A stretch of DNA of 56,046 bases, taken from IMG/VR virus record IMGVR_UViG_3300021226_000025, positions 1-56,046 of that record. One strand, 5' to 3'. The notes under the pieces were generated by a model. It saw only the letters and a list, made by a program, of their open reading frames with translations. It was not told the origin of the DNA and ran no database searches. The stretch's first letter is position 1. Each line of letters opens with the position of its first letter. A program made the translations under genes and the position numbers. Source of the stretch: a virus. This document shows positions 50,630-56,046 of this stretch, piece after piece.

Positions 50630-50848
50630 TCATTTGGACTTTGCCGCTAGTTCAGGGGACTCTTTGGCGAACTTATACAGTTCACCCAACACTTGACACC
50701 GCCCCTGCGAAAGTGCCATGTTGTTTATCGCGTGAGGTAGTTGCTCTAACTCATGTGTCCGCCATGTCTGTATCCAGTCCAAAAGTTCTGGATACTGGCG
50801 AATACATGCGCCAAGAGCGTGAACTACTTTGAGGTCGGGCTTTATCAT
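50630..50848 (-). CDS. Small protein between portal and scaffold
   Basis: 72 residues, helical and Cys-containing (HALGACIRQYPELLDWIQTW, NNMALSQGRCQVLGELYKFA). The start overlaps the portal stop as ATGA. Small proteins at this place occur in related phages, without a known function. It might assist portal or procapsid assembly. Confidence 0.6.
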   Translation of the reverse strand: MIKPDLKVVHALGACIRQYPELLDWIQTWRTHELEQLPHAINNMALSQGRCQVLGELYKFAKESPELAAKSK

Positions 50849-52905
50849 GCCGCTCTCCCGCTCACACGATTACTGACTGTGTTGCCCTCCATCCCACCTT
50901 TGGGCGAGCCATCTGGGAGTTGCGGTGCGCCACCTTGAGGGGGTTGCTGTTGTGCAGCAACGGCCTCTGCTTGAGACCTAAGACGCGCCACATACCCGGC
51001 TTTTTCCCGAGATGGGATGATGTCATCCACAGGCATTTGCAACCCTTTAGCGATTTCACGAAGAATCGCTGCCCTACCATCCTTGCCGACAATTTCCATA
51101 TCGACCTGATTGGCGGTTGCGTTGAGGAACTCGATACGGCGCACGTTGACAGTTTCTTTGACTGCCAAGTTAATTGCACCTTTGGCTTGCACTTGTGCAT
51201 CGCCTTTGATTGTTTCGTCCTCGTCATAGCGCATGTTGTACACGAACTGACGTTGGACAATAGGTTTGATTACATCGGCGTCGATGTGACCAACAACCTG
51301 ACGGATACCTTTACCTGCTGCGCCCATCAGCATGGACAAGCCAGATGATGTGCGACCAGCACCTTGTACGTTCAAGTCGCCGTACAGATACGCAGGGATA
51401 CCAGAGTGGTCATCAGCCATGCGTGAGAACTTGTCGTACACCGCCATCAGCGTCTGAGCATTGTCCTCAGGCTGAGTAAAGCGTACAGCAGGAGAACTCG
51501 AACCCATCGGGTCATTCGTAACCTGCCATATCTTCCAAGGGTGCATCTGTGTGATGTCCTCATTGGGGGGTATACGCTCAAGGTTTACTTCGACCTGCGG
51601 GCCAGACGAGATGCCCATGTTGTTAACGAGCGCACGTGCGGCTGCGTTACAAACATTCTGGATGTCCTCGATAATCTCTGGAATACCTTTACCCCAGAAC
51701 GCACCGGGGCACTTGATGAACGAAGTTTTTGCGTAAGGCTTCTCACCTAGAGGGTCATAGTTCAGAACTGCCTTGATGACATAGTTCCCAACCATCCAGA
51801 CGTTTGCATCGTACTCACGAGCATCGTCAGGAACTTCCTCCTCGCTCATGCCCCACTCAAGGAGCATCTTGCCAGATACCTTACCCCAAAACTCTAGTGC
51901 ATCAAACACTTCTGTGGGGCGCATGTAGGAGTAGAACTTGCGCTCTTGCTCCTCTTTGAGCAATTCAACGTCCTCACTAATCCATGAGGAGCCGTTACCT
52001 TCCGCAAGCACCTTGCGGATGGCATCTTCGTCGTATCCGGGCACACCAATCAGGTCTGCCAACTCCATACGAGTCAGAGGGTGGTGTTCAAACAGGTAGC
52101 CATCCTCAATCCGAGTGATACCCGGCTCAGGGTAGATACGATAAGGGTCTACGCGCTCGTATTCGGGGGCCAAAACCTCAGTTGGCTCTACCGTAGTACG
52201 CCCAGTAGCGTCCAATTTCCACCCCAACCTGCGTTGGCGGCGTACAACTGGGCCTTTTACGAAGGCACAAGGATAAGTTACGAGGTCAGTGATGAAATCG
52301 TTGAAGGAATCAGCCCATCCGCCCTGTGCGAACTGGTCTTGAATCTTCAATTTCATCTTATCCGCACGAGTTTGTGCGTCTTGCAGGATTCTGAAGCGGT
52401 AATCTTGGCTTACCATCTCCTTGACCTGCGACATTTCGTCTTGAGAGGGTGCTTGAGCGTTCTCTTGCACCATTTTCAACACCAAATTGGCGAAAATATC
52501 CTGAATTTCCTTGCGTTGGATGGGCGAAAGGTCAGGAATTGGGGTCGGAATGATGTCCCAAGGGGGTGTTCCGGTGTCCAAAAGGATGTCACGGAGCCAA
52601 GATTCCGCTGCGCGGCACTTGACTTCGGTAATCATCATGTAAATGTCAGAGCCGCCCTGACTTCTAATCTGCTTTAACTTGTCGGCTTCGTACTCTCCGT
52701 TGCGTTGGCGCAGCGCCATGAGCATTTTCTGCTCGATTGGCTTCTTTGCCTGCTGTGCAACGTCCCAACATCCACGCAAATAGGCAGCAAGACCGAGAAT
52801 CATCGGCTGATTTTGACGTTCAGCCAATGCTTTATCCGCAGCCTCTTGCTCTTGCCGAGCAATATCTGTGTTGCTTACTACGCGTAGGAAGTTAAGTCCA
52901 GCCAT
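50845..52905 (-). CDS. Portal protein
   Basis: 686 residues, P22-type portal length. N-terminal helical part, central wing/stem region (WISEDVELLKEEQERKFYSY, IKCPGAFWGKGIPEIIEDIQ, GRTSSGLSMLMGAAGKGIRQ) and a Pro/Gln/Gly-rich C-terminal tail. Order terminase-portal-scaffold-capsid supports it. It forms the dodecameric DNA channel that the terminase docks on. First large gene of the main late operon. Confidence 0.9.
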   Translation of the reverse strand: MAGLNFLRVVSNTDIARQEQEAADKALAERQNQPMILGLAAYLRGCWDVAQQAKKPIEQKMLMALRQRNGEYEADKLKQIRSQGGSDIYMMITEVKCRAAESWLRDILLDTGTPPWDIIPTPIPDLSPIQRKEIQDIFANLVLKMVQENAQAPSQDEMSQVKEMVSQDYRFRILQDAQTRADKMKLKIQDQFAQGGWADSFNDFITDLVTYPCAFVKGPVVRRQRRLGWKLDATGRTTVEPTEVLAPEYERVDPYRIYPEPGITRIEDGYLFEHHPLTRMELADLIGVPGYDEDAIRKVLAEGNGSSWISEDVELLKEEQERKFYSYMRPTEVFDALEFWGKVSGKMLLEWGMSEEEVPDDAREYDANVWMVGNYVIKAVLNYDPLGEKPYAKTSFIKCPGAFWGKGIPEIIEDIQNVCNAAARALVNNMGISSGPQVEVNLERIPPNEDITQMHPWKIWQVTNDPMGSSSPAVRFTQPEDNAQTLMAVYDKFSRMADDHSGIPAYLYGDLNVQGAGRTSSGLSMLMGAAGKGIRQVVGHIDADVIKPIVQRQFVYNMRYDEDETIKGDAQVQAKGAINLAVKETVNVRRIEFLNATANQVDMEIVGKDGRAAILREIAKGLQMPVDDIIPSREKAGYVARLRSQAEAVAAQQQPPQGGAPQLPDGSPKGGMEGNTVSNRVSGRAA

Positions 52906-52907
52906 TG

Positions 52908-53096
52908 TCAGTCATCCATCTCTGGTTTCTTACTGGTTTTCTTCTCGTGTTCTTCCATGATGTCGTCAATCGTCATCACGGGGGGTTTCCACTCGATAGG
53001 CTCGTATGTCTTAGGCTTGCCAGCCATACCACTGGTGTCCATCTTCGGGTTATCCGACAGGACTGTAAATGGTTTCGCCTTCTGATTTACCTTCAT
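52908..53096 (-). CDS. Small leader protein of the structural operon
   Basis: 62 residues from the ATG at 53096, preceded by a very strong GGAGGAGGGG. Polar and charged (from MKVNQKAKPFTVLSDNPK to KKTSKKPEMDD), probably unstructured. It is the first gene behind the promoter at 53130-53158, so it should be made in large amounts. Possibly a portal or packaging co-factor; unknown. Confidence 0.65.
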   Translation of the reverse strand: MKVNQKAKPFTVLSDNPKMDTSGMAGKPKTYEPIEWKPPVMTIDDIMEEHEKKTSKKPEMDD

Positions 53097-53108
53097 GTTA
53101 CCCCTCCT

Positions 53109-53126
53109 CCTACTATATATTGTAGG
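53109..53126 (-). promoter_or_regulatory. Inverted repeat at the 5' end of the structural-operon transcript
   Basis: CCTAC (53109-53113) and GTAGG (53122-53126) flank an 8-base A/T centre. The predicted start of transcription lies at about 53123. The mRNA would therefore begin with this hairpin directly before the strong ribosome binding site. It could stabilise the mRNA or be an operator. Confidence 0.45.
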
Positions 53127-53129
53127 TTG

Positions 53130-53158
53130 GTTATAGCAACAAGTATACAGGCAGTCAA
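53130..53158 (-). promoter_or_regulatory. Sigma70-type promoter for the structural operon
   Basis: On the minus strand, TTGACT (53158-53153) and TATAAC (53135-53130) are 17 bases apart, 10/12 matches to consensus. It sits between the terminase terminator and the first structural gene, exactly where a late promoter would be needed. Start of transcription expected near 53123. Confidence 0.72.
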
Positions 53159-53159
53159 G

Positions 53160-53191
53160 GAAAAAAAGAACCCCGTGGTTTGCCCACGGGG
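53160..53191 (-). terminator. Intrinsic terminator behind the terminase genes
   Basis: A perfect stem CCCCGTGG / CCACGGGG with a five-base loop (53171-53191) is followed on the minus strand by a seven-T run. It separates the terS-terL unit from the structural operon. Confidence 0.9.
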
Positions 53192-53253
53192 TAGAACGGC
53201 GTGAAGGAGATTCAGCCGAGGTGACAACTGCATGTAGCAGTACGGCAAGTATA

Positions 53254-54642
53254 TCATGTCCACCCCACGGCAGAAACTGGTTTAATCTCCCGGCGCTGGG
53301 GCAAGTGTGACCCTTCCCCAACACTGGTAATGTGCAGCATCAGATACTGCAACGCCTCGGCTACGTGGGAATGTTTGTTCTTCTCGATGTCAGCATCACC
53401 TTTCGGTTTGTAGCGATACCCGCCCATCATCGCTGCCTTGAGTTGTGTGCACTCAGGGGTAACGACGAACGCTGGGTCACCGTCTACTTGACGCATGAGG
53501 AAGTCGTCCACTGCGTTGATACGTGCCGAGATGTTGTTGGTCTTGGCAGGGAAAACCCTTAGACCTTCGGCCTTGATGATGTCCACTGCCGAGCGTTCAT
53601 CGGTCTGCGCCCGCTGTACACCCGCAGGGTCGGTGACGACTATGACTGGTGCACCGGGAAATTTTTCGTACAGCATGGGTTTGAGCATGGTGCGGATGAA
53701 CCGCTGGATACCCATGTCAAACGATACACACTCGCCAAGTATCAGTGCCCGACCACGTGGGTCTTGTTGACCGAGCACAGCCGCCGGGGTGAGGCCCAAG
53801 TCCATCCCAATGACAATGGGTCGAACCCCATTGTTGATATAGCGAAGTCTCTGCTTAGCCATATGATAGTCCGGCCTGAAATACTTGTAGACAGGCATAC
53901 CAGCCGAGGAGAGTCCATACTCGCCGTCGATGTAAACCCGCACGTATTCTTCTGAGCGACCTTGCGTGTCGTAGTATCCGTCTGGCAGGTTCTCGATGTT
54001 TTCTGCAAAAGCCGAGCGACCTGACGGCTGTTTGAACACATCCCACCCGTTGTCGTTTGGAGATACGCCATCTTTGGGGTCTAAGCCTTCCATCTGGTAA
54101 TACCACCAAGTGTCCATCGTCGGAGGGTTGGTGTCGCCCCACATCCCGTGCCACGTTGGGCCGCCGTCTTTGGCAGAGGGAAAACGCCCAATACGTTTAG
54201 ACATCGCGTCAACAATGTCGGGGTGGATGTCTCTACACTCGTTGAACCATGCGAAGGACAACTCCAAGGAGTTCAAGTTGGCAACGTCGTCAGCGTCGTC
54301 CAGTGCACGGAACATAATCTCGCACTCTACGTCGCCCACCTTGAAGAAGTAAGTCTTGGTGGTGCGCATGTAGTCCCCGCACTGTCCGGGCGGGAACCAA
54401 TCGAGAAACGTCTTGATGGTTGTATCTTGCAACTGCCGCGCCGTTTCACGGACGATGGCAGCGCGGGTCTTGCGTATCCCTTGCTGGTTGGGCTTCTGGA
54501 GACTCGCCCGTCTGATTACCTCAAACGAACAAGTCACCGATTTGCCCGAGCCGACTGGCCCCATCAGTACGCGCATCTTCGCGTCTGACTCCATAAACCG
54601 CTCGCCAGTTGGCGGCGGTGTATAGTTAATATCCAGTGCCAT
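53254..54642 (-). CDS. terL: Terminase large subunit
   Basis: 462 residues. ATPase Walker A GPVGSGKS (28-35) and Walker B-like SFAWFNE (Glu135 catalytic) are followed by an RNase-H-like nuclease beginning at VIGMDLGLTPAAV (Asp281), with VTDPAG later. It drives DNA into the procapsid through the portal and cuts it. The start is coupled to the upstream gene (TAATG). A terminator follows about 60 bases after the stop. Confidence 0.93.
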   Translation of the reverse strand: MALDINYTPPPTGERFMESDAKMRVLMGPVGSGKSVTCSFEVIRRASLQKPNQQGIRKTRAAIVRETARQLQDTTIKTFLDWFPPGQCGDYMRTTKTYFFKVGDVECEIMFRALDDADDVANLNSLELSFAWFNECRDIHPDIVDAMSKRIGRFPSAKDGGPTWHGMWGDTNPPTMDTWWYYQMEGLDPKDGVSPNDNGWDVFKQPSGRSAFAENIENLPDGYYDTQGRSEEYVRVYIDGEYGLSSAGMPVYKYFRPDYHMAKQRLRYINNGVRPIVIGMDLGLTPAAVLGQQDPRGRALILGECVSFDMGIQRFIRTMLKPMLYEKFPGAPVIVVTDPAGVQRAQTDERSAVDIIKAEGLRVFPAKTNNISARINAVDDFLMRQVDGDPAFVVTPECTQLKAAMMGGYRYKPKGDADIEKNKHSHVAEALQYLMLHITSVGEGSHLPQRREIKPVSAVGWT

Positions 54643-54911
54643 TACGAACGGTCAGGGAAGATACCGTCGATGCAGATGATTTTGCTGGGCTTGCCAATCT
54701 CCCAGCCGTGGCGCTTGACACCGTGGTCATCTGTCGGGCGCAGGTCAGGCAACGCAAAATTGTTCACCCCGTCGCCGCCATAAATCGTGCCGAGGATGGC
54801 AAACAGTGCGTTGTACGTGCCAACCTTGATGAGTTGCCCGTCACACGACGCCCAATTTCTCGGTGCAAAACTGCCGCCAAACTCACGTATCTCTCCAATG
54901 TATCCGTCCAT
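54642..54911 (-). CDS. Tail-collar domain protein
   Basis: 89 residues: GEIREFGGSFAPRNWASCDG, then QLIKVGTYNALFAILGTIYG and FALPDLR. This is a clear stand-alone phage tail collar domain of the microcystin-dependent-protein kind. It is oddly placed between terS and terL, far from the fibre genes. The C-terminal ~25 residues are variable. Confidence 0.85.
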   Translation of the reverse strand: MDGYIGEIREFGGSFAPRNWASCDGQLIKVGTYNALFAILGTIYGGDGVNNFALPDLRPTDDHGVKRHGWEIGKPSKIICIDGIFPDRS

Positions 54912-54913
54912 GA

Positions 54914-55123
54914 CTACTCTCCTTGTGTAAATGGTTCAACAATCATAACGAGGAACTCTCGCCCCCGCCTCTTGTGTTTGACAATCTTCGTCTTGTAAGA
55001 CTTGTTCAACCACTTGAGGTTGGTCTCCATATTATGTGCTTCGCTGGCGCTGGTAAACCGCGCCATCTTCAACCCTTCGTACTCCTCGTCAAACCTACTC
55101 AGTATGCTCGATGGCAGCGACAT
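54914..55123 (-). CDS. Small basic protein of the terminase unit
   Basis: 69 residues from the ATG at 55123 (GAGGTG upstream, 29-base overlap with terS), or 50 residues from an ATG at 55066. The core (FTSASEAHNMETNLKWLNKS, KIVKHKRRGREFLVMIVEP) is basic with a short beta hairpin. Could bind DNA near the packaging site. Unknown family. Confidence 0.5.
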   Translation of the reverse strand: MSLPSSILSRFDEEYEGLKMARFTSASEAHNMETNLKWLNKSYKTKIVKHKRRGREFLVMIVEPFTQGE

Positions 55124-55571
55124 CGGTCACCTCGTTTTCAATCACTTGCGTTTCGTGGCGCTGCCCACCCAGATTGATGGTGATGCGCACGCCGCCAGTG
55201 CCGCCTTCGGCAACAGCGTCGTTCTTGGGTTCGAGTCCTCCCCACTTGACAGTGGACTTGATGAGGTCGGCTTTAACTGCGGGGGATACGGCGGGGTCGT
55301 GAATCAACATCCAAGAAGTTGTCAGGAGTTCTTCGGCTTGGGCGCGGGCCTTGAGTTTGAACGTCAGCCCTTTGTCTTGGATTTCGCCACGGTAGTGGTC
55401 TACCTTCTTCAGAAACACCGGGTCGGCGTTGAAGGTAAGAATGTCGTTGCCAGATATTTTGTGTCGGGTGATGACCTCTTGCAAGGTTTCCCCGCTGCCC
55501 TCCAGCATGAGGGCTACATCAAACGCCAACCTATCTGACCACTTAACGTGGTGTAGTGGAAGTGTGTCCAT
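55095..55571 (-). CDS. Terminase small subunit (putative)
   Basis: 158 residues from the ATG at 55571. A longer reading to TTG 55607 would run through the promoter. N-terminal helical DNA-binding-like part (DRLAFDVALMLEGSGETLQE, VITRHKISGNDIL), central coiled coil (YRGEIQDKGLTFKLKARAQA) and a C-terminal beta tail (GVRITINLGG) that could contact TerL. There is no Shine-Dalgarno; the promoter at 55578-55607 predicts that the mRNA begins at the A of this ATG. Position ahead of terL supports the call. Confidence 0.7.
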   Translation of the reverse strand: MDTLPLHHVKWSDRLAFDVALMLEGSGETLQEVITRHKISGNDILTFNADPVFLKKVDHYRGEIQDKGLTFKLKARAQAEELLTTSWMLIHDPAVSPAVKADLIKSTVKWGGLEPKNDAVAEGGTGGVRITINLGGQRHETQVIENEVTDVAAIEHTE

Positions 55572-55577
55572 GATTCG

Positions 55578-55607
55578 ACTATATGTTGTGGGATACGTGG
55601 TTGTCAA
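55578..55607 (-). promoter_or_regulatory. Sigma70-type promoter giving a leaderless terS message
   Basis: On the minus strand, TTGACA (55607-55602, perfect) and TATAGT (55583-55578) are 18 bases apart. Six bases follow the -10 box before the ATG at 55571, so transcription should start at or within a base of the start codon. Confidence 0.65.
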
Positions 55608-55609
55608 GC

Positions 55610-55625
55610 GGTTTCACGTGGAACA
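55610..55625. promoter_or_regulatory. parS-like centromere site
   Basis: GGTTTCACGTGGAACA; its complement TGTTCCACGTGAAACC matches the bacterial chromosomal parS sequence TGTTCCACGTGAAACA at 15 of 16 positions. The inner 14 bases fit GTTYCACGTGRAAC fully. It lies two bases upstream of the terS -35 box. No ParA or ParB gene is recognisable in the window, so host ParB would be the reader. Confidence 0.75.
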
Positions 55626-55634
55626 GTTTATATC

Positions 55635-55670
55635 AAAGTTACTGCGGTTTATCCTGTTCGAGATAACTTT
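55635..55670. repeat. AAAGTTA/TAACTTT inverted repeat
   Basis: Seven-base perfect arms at 55635-55641 and 55664-55670, 22 bases apart. The right arm runs into AACTTTAC, which also occurs in the iteron region. Could be paired binding sites. Confidence 0.4.
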
Positions 55671-55769
55671 ACACGTTCCTTTTTTTGGGTCTTGCTTTAA
55701 GGGGTTTACTATCATGGGGCGGGGTGTCGCAACGGCAGTCCATGTGCCCCCCCTCCTGCCAGCCAGCGC

Positions 55770-56046
55770 ATCGCATCGGCGCACCCCCCACCCCCCCCCC
55801 CCCCCCCCCCATTTTCCTGGTGTTTGACAAATTTTACAGATATGTCAATCTAAAAGTTTTGATATAGAAGGACCGACACACCGCGTGAAAAGGGGCGCGC
55901 ACGCTCGCTCGTTAACAGGCGCACATGGCGTGTGCGAACATGGGGTCAAAGCGGATCTACAACAGAGGGACAGCCCCCCGTCTTCTACGCTGCGAGACAT
56001 CACGACACCTAACACCTCTACAACGGCGGCGTGCCGGCGGAGACAA
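55770..56046. repeat. Degraded right copy of the contig start
   Basis: Starts with the same 14 bases as the window and keeps the tttgacaaattttacagata-type stretch exactly, then decays with many substitutions and small shifts. It still aligns weakly near its end (atcac, ctct landmarks of the first gene). The C run is greatly expanded. Genes should not be called here. Confidence 0.8.

Larger units (their letters stand above)
55608..55769. other. Non-coding region between terS promoter and the genome junction
   Basis: About 160 bases without a credible gene. It holds the parS-like site, an inverted repeat AAAGTTA (55635-55641) / TAACTTT (55664-55670), one AACTTTAC motif shared with the control region at 880-1490, a T-run and G- and C-rich stretches near 55713-55757. 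With the first 155 bases it forms a ~320-base intergenic region on the circular map, a candidate packaging or regulatory site. Confidence 0.5.

Noticed and set aside
52081-52677. 198-codon plus-strand ORF opposite the portal gene
   Set aside because: Antisense shadow of a clear portal gene; composition implausible for a soluble protein and no start signal.
55429-55827. 132-codon plus-strand ORF across the terS promoter and junction
   Set aside because: Runs antisense to terS, through the promoter and parS-like site and into the erroneous C run.

Overview
The window is a nearly complete genome of a tailed double-stranded DNA phage, very probably a short-tailed (podovirus-type) one. It has portal, scaffold, capsid and two-subunit terminase genes, tail-tube/nozzle genes, and a T7-like run of ejected internal virion proteins (GNAT-like, membrane-active, transglycosylase-bearing, giant). 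There is no tail sheath, tape-measure or baseplate set. I see no integrase, no phage RNA polymerase, no tRNA and no CRISPR array. Good sigma70-type promoters suggest it relies on host RNA polymerase. Several small virion proteins look to me like families common in uncultured freshwater phages. A Gram-negative host is likely (lytic transglycosylase, M15 endolysin, spanin-like proteins), but the host cannot be named from sequence. The last ~277 bases (from 55770) are a degraded copy of bases 1-~274. The genome is therefore best read as a circular map of about 55.77 kb with a noisy assembly overlap.

Plus strand, 168-19961, is the early/replication arm. It opens with small highly translatable genes separated by strong intrinsic terminators, and with a ~600-base non-coding control region (843-1490) carrying about eleven AATCTA-type iterons, a candidate origin. 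Then come a MoxR AAA+ ATPase / coiled-coil protein / DUF2201-VWA metallopeptidase-like trio (2640-5691) and a tightly overlapping train of small unknown genes, including a T7 gp1.7-like DUF3310 protein. The replication core follows: family A DNA polymerase with proofreading domain, Cas4/RecB-like nuclease, VRR-NUC nuclease, SNF2-type helicase, a possible ssDNA-binding protein, a small HTH protein and a primase-helicase.

Minus strand, 55571 down to 19958, is the late arm. TerS, a tail-collar protein and TerL form a first unit with its own promoter and terminator. A second strong promoter (53130-53158) drives portal, scaffold, capsid, decoration, tail adaptor/tube, fibre and host-recognition genes (including a 2OG-Fe(II) oxygenase), the lysis cassette, the tail nozzle, and finally the internal virion proteins, ending with a 2711-residue polyvalent protein. 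The two arms converge with overlapping stop codons at 19958-19961 and no visible terminator.

The most interesting signals are a near-perfect bacterial parS centromere site (55610-55625) abutting the terS promoter, an apparently leaderless terS mRNA, the symmetric iteron cluster, the phage-borne MoxR/VWA trio, a probable ATT start codon in the lysis region (38985), and a transglycosylase-SGNH hydrolase fusion in the ejected-protein module.
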